Part shown: positions 10,313-21,194 of the stretch, in pieces
Layout of the letters: the number at the start of each line of letters is the position of its first letter
Position numbering within the stretch: position 1 is the first letter of the stretch
From: Diploptera punctata
Taxonomy: Eukaryota > Arthropoda > Insecta > Blattodea > Blaberidae
Assembly: GCA_030220185.1 (NCBI GenBank)
Contig: JASPKZ010002335.1
Span: forward strand, 100,001 to 164,000
Reading direction: 5' to 3'
Length of the DNA: 64,000 nucleotides
The notes under the pieces: generated by a model
What the model saw: only the letters and a program-made list of their open reading frames with translations
What the model was told of the DNA's origin: nothing
The model's database searches: none
Made by a program: the position numbers and the translations under genes

Positions 10313-12678
10313 CTAAATATCATTTTATGGAAAAATTCACTCTCATACAAAATATCATTTTATGGAATGAATACACTCTCTTACAAAATATCATTTCATG
10401 GAATAAATACACTCTTACAAAACATCATTTTATGGAATAAATACACTCTCTTACAAAATATCATTTTATGGAATAAATACACTCTCATACAAAGTACCAT
10501 TTTATGGAATAAATACACTCTCTTACAAAATATAATATTATGGAATAATACACTATCATACAAAATATTTTATGGAATAAATGCACTCTTACAAAATATC
10601 ATTTTATGGAATAAATGCACTCTTATAAAATATAATTTTATGGAATAAATACACTCTCTTACAAGATATGATTTTAAGGAATAAATACACTCTCTTACAA
10701 AATATAATTTTATGGAATAATCACACTCTCTTACAAAATATAATTTTATGGAATAATTACACTCTTACAAAATATCATTTTATGGAATAAATACGCTCTA
10801 TTACAAAATACCATTCTATGGAATAAATAAACTCTCTTACAAAATACCATTTAATGGAATAAATACACTCTCTTACAAAATACCATTTTATGGAATAAAT
10901 GCACTCTTACAAAATATAATTTTATGGAATAATACACTCTCTGACAAAATATAATTTTATGGAATAAATACACTCTCTTACAAGATATGATTTTATGGAA
11001 TAAATACACTCTCTTACAAAATATAATTTTATGGAATAATTACACTCTTACAAAATATCATTTTATGGAATAATACGCTCTATTACAAAATACCATTCTA
11101 TGGAATAAATACACTCTCTTACAAAATACCATTTTATGGATTAAATACACTCTCTTACAATATACCATTTTATGGAATAAATGCACTCTTACAAAATATA
11201 ATTTTATGGAATAATACACTCTCTGACAAAATATAATTTTATGGAATAAATACACTCTCTTACAAAATACCATTTTATGGAATATATACACTCTCTTACA
11301 AAATATCATTTTATGGAATAAATGCACTCTTATAAAATATCATTTTATGGAATAAATACACTCTCTTACAAGATATGATTTTATGGAATAAATACACTCT
11401 CTTACAAAATATAATTTTATGGAATAATTACACTCTTACAAAATATTTTATGGAATAAATACGCACTATTACAAAATACCATTCTATGGAATAAATAAAC
11501 TCTCTTACAAAATACCATTTTATGGAATATATACACCCTCTTACAAAATACCATTTTATGGAATAAATACACTCTCTTACAAAATATAATTTTATGGAAT
11601 AATACACTCTCTGACAAAATATAATTTTATGGAATAAATACACTCTCTTACAAAATACCATTTTGTGGAATAAATACACTCTATTACAAAATACCATTTT
11701 ATGAAATAAATACACTCTCTTACAAAATACAATTTTATGAAATAAATACACTCTCTTACAAAGTGCATTTTATGGAATAAATACACTCTCTTACAAAATA
11801 TAATTTTATGGAACAATACACTCTCTTAAAAAATATCATTTTATGGAATAAATACACTCTCTTACAAAATACCATTTTATGGAAAAAAAGTACACTCTCT
11901 TACAAAATATAATTTTATGGAATAAATACACTCTTATAAAATATAATTTTATGGACTAAATAAACTCTCTTACAAAATATGATTTTATGGAATGAAGACA
12001 CTCTCTTACAAAATATAATTTTATGGGATAATACACTCTCTTACAAAATATTTTATGGAATAAATACACTCTGTTACAAAATACCATTTTATGGAAAAAA
12101 TACACTCTCTTACAAAATATAATTTTATGGAATAAATACACTCTTATAAAATATAATTTTATGGACTAAATAAACTCTCTTACAAAATATGATTTTTTGT
12201 AATAAAGACACTCTCTTACAAAATATAATTTTATGGAATTATTACACTCTTACAAAATATCGTTTTATGGAATAAATACACTCTCTTACAAAATATAATT
12301 TTATGGAATAATACACTCTCTTACAAAATATTTTATGGAATAAATACACTCTCTTACAAAATATAATTTTATGGAATAAATACACTCTTACAAAATATCA
12401 TTTTATGAAATAAATACACTCTCTTAAAAAATACCATTTTATGGAATAAATACACTCTCTTACAAAATATAATTTTATTGAAAAAAATACACTCTCTTAC
12501 AAAATACAATTTTAAGGAATACATTCACTCTCTTACAAAATACCATTTTATGGAGGAAATACACTCTCTTACAAAATATAATTTTATGGAATATATACAC
12601 TCTGTTACAAAATACCATTTTATCGAATAAATTCACTCTCTTACAAAATACCATTTAATGGATTAAGTTCACTCTCTT
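10313..12678. repeat. 36-bp satellite, array segment 2
   Basis: Roughly 66 tandem units, mostly 34-36 bp. Variants at one block (TACCATTTT, TATAATTTT, TATCATTTT, TATGATTTT) recur in ordered groups. The marker ACAAGATATG occurs at 10661, 10980 and 11368, giving repeats of about 319 and 388 bp. A second block repeats with a 210-bp offset (11891 and 12101). Long minus ORFs (YLFHKMVFCKRV)n reflect the 36 = 3x12 period. Confidence 0.95.
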
Positions 12679-13143
12679 CCACCCTGTAGATTATCACCTT
12701 GTCGTGGTAGGGAGGCTTAGTACCAAGGACTCAGACGATCATAACCGGGAAGCCTTGGCTTGCGGTTAGATAAGAGGAGAGGGAACTAAGAATAATCGGC
12801 AACGTGGGAATAACGACCAAAGTGGAAGCTGCAAACACGGAAGACCACACCGGCAGACACGGCGGCGTTAGAAATATCGGAACGGCGAAAATGGCGGAAG
12901 TGGCAACACAATCTCTAGGGATGAAATAAGAGACCCAGCTCGGCAAAACAAGAATGAAGTCCTCAACGGCAGAAGGCGGAAGAGGCAACCCTCCTTGTGG
13001 GGATAAAACACAAGGAAGCAAGTCCAAGGGCTTTAAGGAGGCAGCCCCTCCAACGGACTAACCCTGCAGTATGTTAGTAGCGTACTGAGGGGACACTTCA
13101 AAATAATTACAAGCTCCTAAGATATAGCCGGACTGTCCATCCG
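12679..13143 (+). other. LINE-B 5' leader
   Basis: GC-richer than its surroundings. It begins near CACCTTGTCGTGGTAGGGAG. Some non-LTR leaders of this kind carry self-cleaving HDV-like ribozymes at the extreme 5' end; I have not shown a fold here. A leader promoter would be expected but no motif is recognised. Confidence 0.5.
12774..13061 (+). pseudogene. Possible upstream ORF of LINE-B
   Basis: A 96-codon frame open except for one TAA at 12927-12929 (after SLGMK). It has no clear AUG start. The predicted product is polar and basic toward the end (GNPPCGDKTQGSKSKGFKEA). RTE elements sometimes carry a short ORF ahead of the EN-RT frame, so this may be its relic; it could also be chance in a GC-rich leader. 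Confidence 0.3.
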
Positions 13144-16100
13144 ATGACGACAAACGCAAAGCATATGGATAAACGTTTTGGAATTCAAAACCAATTTAGA
13201 GTAGCAACATGGAATGTCAGAGGAATACATCATAAAGAAACCGAACTGGAAAGAGAATTAAAAGAAAGAGGTATAGATATAGCAGTGATAACAGAAACAA
13301 AAATGAAACAAAGAGGAAGTCAAGATCTAAGTAATTACATAATGTTTTATAGTGGAGTTGAAATAACAGAAAGAGCTCAAGCAGGAGTAGCAATATTAGT
13401 AAGCACAAGATTAAGGAAAACAATTGCTGCATACGAATTGATAAATCAGAGAATAATGAAAATTCCGATTGAGGGTCTTTCCACTTTTCAGCGGTTGCCT
13501 TTTTTTACCAGCCGGCTGCTGACCCTTCACATCCACATGTGTCAATCACAGAGGTAGATGATCAACAGCCAGTGTAGGGGTGACATGTGGTTAGCATGTC
13601 GAGTCCCCCAGTCGTTATAGCTGGTTCCTCAACCTGGAGCCGCTACTTATTGTAGCTACCCAATTACCTCACGATACTGGGTGGGCATTGGTCCCATACT
13701 GGCCGAAATACCATGAGAAAATTTCTTCCCCCATGGAGACTCGAACCAGCGCAAGTCCCGTAGCTCTGCGCCAAGGCTTCCTACCTTAACCGCTCGGCTA
13801 CGGCGCGGGACGAATAATGAAAATAAGATGCAAAATACCAAAAGGAAATCTTACTGTAATAGGAATCTACGCACCAGAGGAAGGCAGAAAACAAGAAACA
13901 ACAGAATTTTACCAACATCTACAAAAGATAATAGATCAAACAAACAAAAAACGATTACTTAATCATAGCAGGAGATGCAAATGCACGTATAGGGAAAACA
14001 CCAATTACAAATGTAACGGGAAACAATGGAGAAGAAACGCTAAATTATAATCGGAAAACGTTACTAAATTTCGCATGCTTTAACCAATTAAGAATAACGA
14101 ACCATTACTTCAGACATAAGGAAATACATAAATATACGAGAAGTGAGAGAGGATCATGCTCTATAATAGATTACATTATGGTTAATCAAAAAATGAAAAA
14201 TCTAGCCAGAGACACAAGAGTCTTCAGAGGAAGCGATATCCATAGTGACCATTACCTATTGATTAGTAAAAATAGATATAGGCCTACAAAAGAAATGGTA
14301 TAGAAATTGGAATAAAGAATTAAAGAAGAAGGAAGAAAACAAACAAGAATTTTATAAAATAAATTTGTTAGAAGAAGAATCTATGCAAGATTTATGCAAA
14401 AGAAGACTAGAAGATTATACAAAGGCGGAAAAGCCAAAAAAGGAAATTGAAGAAGAATGGAATAGTATAAAAGGACTCGTACATAAAACAGCAAAATAAG
14501 TATTAGGAACAAAGAAAGTAGGAGGAAGAAACAAAGGACTAAAAAAATAGGATCCCGAAATCCAGAAATTGGTAAGAGATAAAAAGGAGGCCTACTTAAA
14601 ATACTTAAACAACAACAGAAGAGAATATAATAGAATAAGAGCATTAGTAAAAAAATATACCAGAAAATTAAATAGAGAACATTGAGATAGATACATAGCA
14701 GAAATGGAACATAATTTACACGGAAGACAAGACAATGTATATAAATTTATAAGAATTAATTCTGAAGTAAAAGACAAAACAAATCTGCTAACTATACAAG
14801 ATATAGAATTAGAAAATTATTATAAAGAACTGTGGACGGACAAACAAAATAAAGAAGATATAACACTTATAGAAACAAACGAACAATATGCAGAAGTAGA
14901 TGAATTAGAGATGTAAGAATTTATAGAAGTATTAAAGAAATGTAAAAATAATAAAGCATGCGAAATAGACAATATAAACATAGAACTGATAAAAAATGCC
15001 CCAAAGAATTTTCAAGAAAGATTATTAAAATTCTATAACAACTACTGGAAACAAAATACAATACCAGAAGAATGGAAAATTGGGAAAATAATCTCAATAT
15101 TTAAAGAAGGCGATAAAACAAAGCCAAAAAACTATAGAGGCATAAGCTTACTATGTGCAGCATACAAAACGCATGCAAAAATGATCAACCAAAGATTAAC
15201 AACTATAGTAGATGCAATAATATCAGAAGAGCAGACAGGATTTAGGAAAGGAAGAAGCTGCACAGACAACGTATTCACTTTAAAACAAATAATAGAGAAG
15301 CGAAGAGAATTCAACTTAGAGACGCACATCTTCTTTATAGATTATAAGAAGGCCTTTGATAAATTGTCTAGACCAACATTACAGAACATATTAAGTGAAA
15401 AAGGAATTCCAATACACTTGATAGCAGTAATTAAGAAAATGTATGAGAAAACAAAAATAAAAATAAAAATAAATCAAAGGGAACCAATACATATAACAGG
15501 TTAGACAAGGTTGTCCACTATCAACCGCGCTTTTTAACATCTATTTCGACGACATGATAAAATTATGGAAGCAAATGACGACTGGGGGAATTAATTTAGG
15601 AAATATAGTAATAAAAACAGTAGCCTTTGCACATGACCAGGTTTTAATAGCAAAAACAGAAGACGAACTACAATGAATGCTATATAAACTAAATGAAATA
15701 TCCAAAAAAATACAACATGGAAATATCCTCACAAAAAAACAATGGCCTTCAAGGGTGCTCATCCGGTTCGGACAAAGATAATATTAGAAAATAAACCAAT
15801 AGAACAAGTAGTAACATATAACTTCCAAGGTTGCGAAATATCATACACAGTAGAAACAGATATAAATAACAAAATAAATCAGTTTAATTATATAACAGGT
15901 ACACTAAAAAGAACTTTGAAAAATAAAGCCTGGAAAGACTATATAATGAAATTATACAAGTAAATGGCAGTGCCTATTATTACTTATGGATCCGAAACAT
16001 GGACAGTGACAACAAAACAATCTGCCAGGATACAAGCTGCTGAAATGAGATTCCTAAGACTAATAGCAGGATATCAAAGAACAGACAATTTCTGTGTAAA

Positions 16101-16305
16101 CAGAAATAAGACAACAACTAAAAATAGAGGAATTAAACTCAACAATAGAGAAATACAGAACAAACTGGAAAGAACACTTGGCAAGGATGACTGAGAATAG
16201 AATACCAAAAGCAGCATACAACTATTCACCACGAGGAAGAAGAAGCTTGGGAAGACCAAGGAAAAGATGGAAAGAGGAGCAATTTGGAGCCGGAACAGGC
16301 TAGTA
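13144..16305 (+). pseudogene. LINE-B ORF: endonuclease-reverse transcriptase, inactivated
   Basis: Starts at ATG 13144. The APE-type endonuclease shows FRVATWNVRGIHHKE, DIAVITETKMKQRG and, after the SINE insertion, LTVIGIYAPEEG. A frameshift near 13960 precedes DYLIIAGDANARIGK, SIIDYIMVNQ and GSDIHSDHYLLI (about 14215-14265). The RT shows KNYRGISLLCAAYK, SEEQTGFRKGRSCTDNVFTL, FFIDYKKAFDKL and RQGCPLSTALFNIYFDD. The catalytic box reads FAHDQVLIA at 15626: the first Asp is His. The end reads MAVPIITYGSETWTV and GRRSLGRPRKRWKEEQ. Several stops and frameshifts are present in addition to the 348-bp SINE. Confidence 0.85.
13464..13811 (-). mobile_element. SINE-1 copy inside LINE-B endonuclease
   Basis: Flanked by the perfect 13-bp duplication GAATAATGAAAAT (13451-13463 and 13812-13824). 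On the minus strand it begins with a Ser/Leu-like tRNA head: GCCGTAGCCGAGCGGTTAAG (A-box) and GGTTCGAGTCTCC (B-box). A body follows, ending in CCCTCAATCGGA. Nearly identical to 20400-20761, so both are probably recent. RNA polymerase III would drive it from the internal boxes. Confidence 0.93.
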
Positions 16306-16351
16306 AATAAGCCTAAACCGTGAAGAAGAAGAAGACGAAAAAGAATAATTA

Positions 16352-18070
16352 CACTCTCTTACAAAGTACCATTTTATGGAAAAAATACACTCTCTTACAA
16401 AATACCATTTTATGGAATAAATACACTCTGACAAAATATAATTTTATGGAATAAACACATTCTCTTCAAAAATACCATTTTATGGAATAAATGCACTCTC
16501 TGACAAAATATAATTTTATGGAATAAATACACTCTCTTACAAAATACCATTTTATGGAATAAATACACTCTCTTACAAAATACCGTTTTATGGAATAAAT
16601 ACATTCTCTTACAAAATACCATTTTATGGAATAAATACACTCTCTTACAAAATACCATTTTATGGAATATGTACACTCTCTTACAAAATACCATTTTATC
16701 GAATAAATACTCTCTTACAAAATACCATTTCATGGATTAAATACACTCTCTTACAAAATACAATTTTATGGAATAAATACACTCTCTTACAAAATATAAT
16801 TTTATGGAATAAATACACTCTCTTACAAAATATAATTTTATGGAATAAATACACTCTCTTACAAAATATAATTTTATGGAATAAATACACTCTCTTACAA
16901 AATATAATTTTATGGAATAAATACACTCTTACAAAATATAATTTTATGAAATAAATACACTCTCATAAAAGATACCATTTTATGGAATAAATACACTCTC
17001 TTACAAAACATAATTTTATGGAATACATACACTCTCTTACAAAATACCATTTTATCGAATAAATACACTCTCTTACAAAATAACATTTTATGGAATAAAT
17101 ACACTCTCTTACAAAATACCATTTTATCGAATAAATACACTCTCTTACAAAATACCATTTTATCGAATAAATACACTCTCTTACAAAATACCATTTTATG
17201 GATTAAATACACTCTCTTACAAAATACCATTTTATGGAATAAATACACTCTCTTACAAAATCCCATTTTATGGAATAAATACACTCTCTTACAAAATATA
17301 ATTTTATGGAATAAATACACTCTCTTACAAAATATAATTTTATGGAATAAATACACTCTCTTACAAAATATAATTTTATGGAATAAATACACTCTCTTAC
17401 AAAATATAATTTTATGGAATAAATACACTCTTACAAAATATAATTTTATGAAATAAATACACTCTCATAAAAGATACCATTTTATGGAATAAATACACTC
17501 TCTTACAAAATATAATTTTATGGAATACATACACTCTCTTACAAAATACCATTTTATCGAATAAATACACTCTCTTACAAAATAACATTTTATGGAATAA
17601 ATACACTCTCTTACAAAATACCATTTTATCGAATAAATACGCTCTCTTACAAAATACCATTTTATCGAATAAATACACTCTCTTACAAAATACCATTTTA
17701 TGGATTAAATACACTCTCTTACAAAATACCATTTAATGGAATAAATACACTCTCTTACAAAATCCCATTTTATGGAATAAATACACTCTTTTACAAAATA
17801 CCATTTTATGGAATAAATACACTCTCTTACAAAATACCATTTTATCGAATAAATACACTCTCTTACAAAATAACATTTTATCGAATAAATACACTCTCTT
17901 ACAAAATACCATTTTATGGAATAAATACACTCTCTTACAAAATACCATTTTGTGGAATAAATACACTCTCTTACAAAATACTATTTTATGGAAAAGATAG
18001 ACTCTCTTACAAAATACCATTTTATGGAATAAATACACTCTCTTACAAAATACCAAATTATGAAATAAAT
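16352..18070. repeat. 36-bp satellite, array segment 3
   Basis: About 48 units, more uniform than segment 2. It continues the array interrupted by LINE-B. Each unit carries the short dyad CCATTTTATGG or a variant (TATCG, TATGA). The last units decay into AAATTATGAAATAAATACATTC near 18060. Confidence 0.95.
16785..17786. repeat. 502-bp higher-order repeat, two copies
   Basis: A block of 14 units (thirteen of 36 bp and one of 34 bp) occurs twice with an offset of 502 bp. The short unit and its ATGAAATAAATACACTCTCATAAAAG neighbourhood start at 16921 and 17423. The copies differ at only a few positions over about 360 bp (for example ACATAAT versus ATATAAT), then diverge. This is a recent block duplication within the satellite. 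Confidence 0.85.
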
Positions 18071-18390
18071 ACATTCGGGAATATTATTTCTTACAGTGTT
18101 TACCTATGACAGTGACGTATAGATTTCAAGGACTTAGCCTTGGAATAAAAATCAACCTCAAAAGGTAATTATACAATTATAAGAGCCTATGTTATGTTCT
18201 CTTGCTTTAATATACCTCATCATAGGACATCTCGTCTCTCCACTTCCCATTACTGTAGTGTCTACCACATGAAATCAGGGCCTCACAGACGTAAGAATCA
18301 TTTAAAGGAAATCTACATTTGTATTTGTTTTAAACTTGGTTTGAATATCAAGTTCACCCTAAATATTCATCAATTAATTGGTGGTTTTTG

Positions 18391-18442
<52 letters not shown>

Positions 18443-19413
18443 TGGGCTCACTCCAAAGCAAGGAAGTTCAGTATAATTGTTGTCTTTCTGACCGGGGCTA
18501 GTCGCTTGAATCACTTTGGAATCGTTACTATGCCAATTGACTGAGATGGGAGACATCGTTCTCTTAATCATTAGCCAGAGCTTGCTCTGTCCCGGTCACA
18601 TGGCACTGCTGTTCTATAGATTATATTTTGTGTAATACAATACTTGTCCCCAGGGGCGCGTCCTTATGTTCGGTGGTTCACTGAAACCCCAAGGAAAATT
18701 AAACTTATGAACATAGTGAACAGCTGTAATGACAAATAATGCTCGGGTGGGTGTGTAAAGAGAGATATCTCCATCCCCATTTTCTCTTTTTACACACCAC
18801 GAATCCACAATTTTGAGTTACCTTGAAATACGCTATGAAATATACTTAATCACCATTGTCACTATAAGAAATTGCTCTGTCCTACAATATCAATATGGTA
18901 CAGAGAAAATGTCACTTTTTCTAGTTAGATAAGTCATTTTTCATAATTTTGGAGATACTTCCCTTTACCCGAGAATGTCCATGTAGTTTTTCATTTTCAA
19001 AAAAATGTCTTAAATACACATATTTTTTTCATCAGAAATCTATTTCTGCCATGGAGATCTCGCATAGACAAGCCTCAAAAATGTGGAGGTAACTTTTCTA
19101 TCTGGGAACCCCCTGGAAATCAATTTGATGGCTTAGAGTGAGGCGAGGAGTTATACTGTTTGCCTTCAAGTCTTTTATCGCTGGTGTACTACCAGCGCAT
19201 GACGAATACTGGCGGAACCGGACGAGTTAATCCGAAAGTTCAATGTTTCTATTTATTGTTATATTGTTAGCACATATAACAACTGAATGAACTTTGGTTA
19301 GTTTAATAATCTATCTATCTTCGGGTTTTTACAGCTGCTGCCGTCTTCTTCCCGTGCTAAACCTCCAAAGCCTACGATCTTGGGCATCTTCAATGCTTAG
19401 CCCTCTTGCTTGC
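18071..19413. other. Unassigned stretch with a (TTA)n run
   Basis: Contains (TTA)n at 18395-18440. Otherwise no gene or recognised repeat. The (TTA)n is followed by ATTGGGCTCACTCCAAAGCA, which does not match the LINE-C tail. Confidence 0.4.
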
Positions 19414-19414
19414 A

Positions 19415-19499
<85 letters not shown>

Positions 19500-19502
19500 T
19501 TA

Positions 19503-19584
<82 letters not shown>
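19414..19584. repeat. Palindromic triplet microsatellite (AAT)n(ATT)n
   Basis: About 85 bases of AAT repeats run directly into about 85 bases of TTA repeats, with the switch near 19500. The whole is close to a perfect inverted repeat and could extrude as a cruciform. Poly-Asn/Leu and poly-Ile/Tyr ORFs are artefacts. Confidence 0.95.
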
Positions 19585-19790
19585 GGGCCCGGGTTCGATC
19601 CCCGGTCGGGGATTAAGGACTCTCCTGGCGCACCACTATCACCATCTTCCATCATATCATCGAGGTAGCCGTAACCCCGCCTTCCAGGCTCCTTAACCTC
19701 AGAAATGGGTTACATTTACGCCAATACGACGAGAGAACACCAGAAATGTCGAAATGACAACCTGGGGCATTGAATAAAAAATAATAACAA
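19585..19790 (+). mobile_element. SINE-3-related copy (variant body)
   Basis: Starts with a B-box-like GCCCGGGTTCGATCCCCGG, then CACCACTATCACCATC and GTAACCCCGCCTTCCAGG. The end is CCAATACGACGAGAGAACACC and GCATTGAATAAAAAATAATA. The 3' half is repeated at 50590-50745. Confidence 0.65.
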
Positions 19791-19805
19791 TAATTATATT
19801 ATAAT

Positions 19806-19875
19806 TACAATATAATAGTAATGGCCTATTTTACTTGATAGAGTTAAGGGCAGAAGGTGCTCTCTTCCCGTAACA
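19806..19875 (-). mobile_element. LINE-C 3' end fragment, diverged
   Basis: Reverse complement reads GGGAAGAGAGCACCTTCTGC then CCTTAACTCTATCAAGTAAA, a diverged form of the LINE-C terminal motif, next to an AT-rich ATT-containing tail. Confidence 0.5.
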
Positions 19876-19880
19876 CAAAA

Positions 19881-20387
19881 TCACATTACTACATGCAGTA
19901 CACATAACTTACAGCTCGTGCACTGTTATCTTGTGAGTCCATGACGTCTTTGCTGTACTTACAATTAAGGAAAAAAAGAGGTTAAAGGTACTATTAACTG
20001 ACTTACAAATATCGATTGACCTGTTATTACTAAAGAGGTATTTCGTTTCTTCATCATCATTATCACAGAGGTATTTCGTTCTTCTCTTCATCATCAATTC
20101 ATCACATAGAACTCTCTTCCAACACTTGCGGTTCACGTTAGTGCCGGCAAAAAGAGCTTCTATTAGTTATTTTCCCTTATCCTTAACGATGTTCCTACTA
20201 CGTCACTCTCTCCTTCACTGTCTCGGATGGAATAATTACCCCCTCCTCTGACCATAGACGGAAGTGAATCAAATTTTGAAGTGCGCTATTTTTTCCTGTG
20301 CATTAAGTTTTTTTAATAAATTCTACATACTCGTATATGTAATATTCAAATTAAATAAATTAAACGAATTCACTACTAAGTAATTTA
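19881..20387. other. Unassigned stretch
   Basis: No gene recognised. A partly repeated ATTTCGTT...CTTCATCATCA segment occurs at about 20040-20060 and 20073-20098. Confidence 0.4.
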
Positions 20388-20399
20388 CGCTGAAAATAC

Positions 20400-20761
20400 G
20401 ATCCGATTGAGGGTCTTTCCACTTTTCAGCGGTTGCCCTTTTACCAGCCGGCTGCTGGCCCTTCACATCCACATGTGTCAATCACAGAGGTAGATGATCA
20501 ACAGCCAGTGTAGGGGTGACATGTGGTTAGCATGTCGAGTCCCCCAGCGTTTATAGCTGGTTCCCCTCAACCTGGAGGGTGGGGCCCTGCTACTTCTTGT
20601 AGCTACCCAATTGCCTCATCACGATGCTGGGTGGGCACCGGTCCCATACTGGCCGAAATACCATGAGAAAATTTCTTCCCCCATGGAGACTCGAACCAGC
20701 GCAAGTCCCGTAGCTCTGCGCCAAGGCTTCCTACCTTAACCGCTCGGCTACGGCGCGGGAC
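20400..20761 (-). mobile_element. SINE-1 copy, well preserved
   Basis: Flanked by the perfect 12-bp duplication CGCTGAAAATAC (20388-20399 and 20762-20773). Same head, body and end as 13464-13811, with a small internal GC-rich insertion near 20575 (GGGTGGGGCC). Confidence 0.93.
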
Positions 20762-20999
20762 CGCTGAAAATACCAATATCTAATTAATTAAGTAAATTCA
20801 CTACCAAGTTAAACTTATAATGACTGACGCCAGGAACTGTCTCAACACTGATACTCCACAAACAGATATAGCGTTTCCTTTCAGATATGTACTAGGGGTT
20901 GGAATATAGAGCGAAGGATAGCCTTTAGGATACATATTAGACGACAAACAAGTAACGGTCCGAACCCGTTATAACAGTACATGGACTATATTTATTTAG

Positions 21000-21190
21000 A
21001 GGGTTTGGAGATGATTAGAACATATAAACACAGTCTAGGTCCTGAGGATCGGCGGTTCAACCCGGAAGGTGTTTATGCATTTTATGGCATGGAAAAATTC
21101 GTGTGACAAGCTCCTCCGGGAGGGACCTTAAGTCATGGGTGGCGAGTCTAAAGAACCTCAAGCCTTAAGAAGAGCCACTGAATAAAATTT
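21000..21190 (+). mobile_element. SINE-2 fragment
   Basis: Contains GCGGTTCAACCCGG (B-box region), AAGCTCCTCCGGGAGGGACC, TTAAGTCATGGG and a TTAAGAAGAGCC...TGAATAAAATTTACTTGACC end. These are the SINE-2 body landmarks seen more fully at 41565. Confidence 0.65.
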
Positions 21191-21194
21191 ACTT

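Larger units (their letters stand above)
12679..16351 (+). mobile_element. LINE-B (RTE-like), near full length, inserted in the satellite
   Basis: A 3.67-kb insertion; minus the nested SINE it is about 3.3 kb, the usual size of RTE elements. It contains a 5' leader, a candidate upstream ORF, an APE-type endonuclease, an RT and a GAAGAAGAAGAAG tail at about 16320-16336. Satellite sequence CACTCTCTT flanks both sides (12670-12678, 16352-16360), consistent with a short target duplication, although the target is itself repetitive. RTE is inferred from size, single EN-RT frame and short-repeat tail. Confidence 0.85.

Noticed and set aside
10313..12678. CRISPR-like array
   Set aside because: The whole unit repeats without variable spacers, and the sequence context is eukaryotic.
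12731..13027. 98-codon minus ORF in the LINE-B leader
   Set aside because: Opposite to the element's coding strand, no motif; the + strand open frame there is a better candidate.
7575..18070. CArG-box (SRF) sites in the satellite dyad CCATTTTATGG
   Set aside because: A CArG box has six A/T between CC and GG; this dyad has seven, so it does not fit.
16410..18074. Long minus-strand ORFs of repeating YLFHKMVFCKRV (up to 172 codons) in the satellite
   Set aside because: The 36-bp period is a multiple of three, so a frame free of stops stays open through the array. Phase breaks at 34/35-bp units interrupt it, there is no independent start, and the same applies at 7453-7820 and 11058-12141.
19406..19696. 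Poly-Asn/poly-Leu and poly-Ile/poly-Tyr ORFs
   Set aside because: They are translations of (AAT)n/(TTA)n microsatellite.
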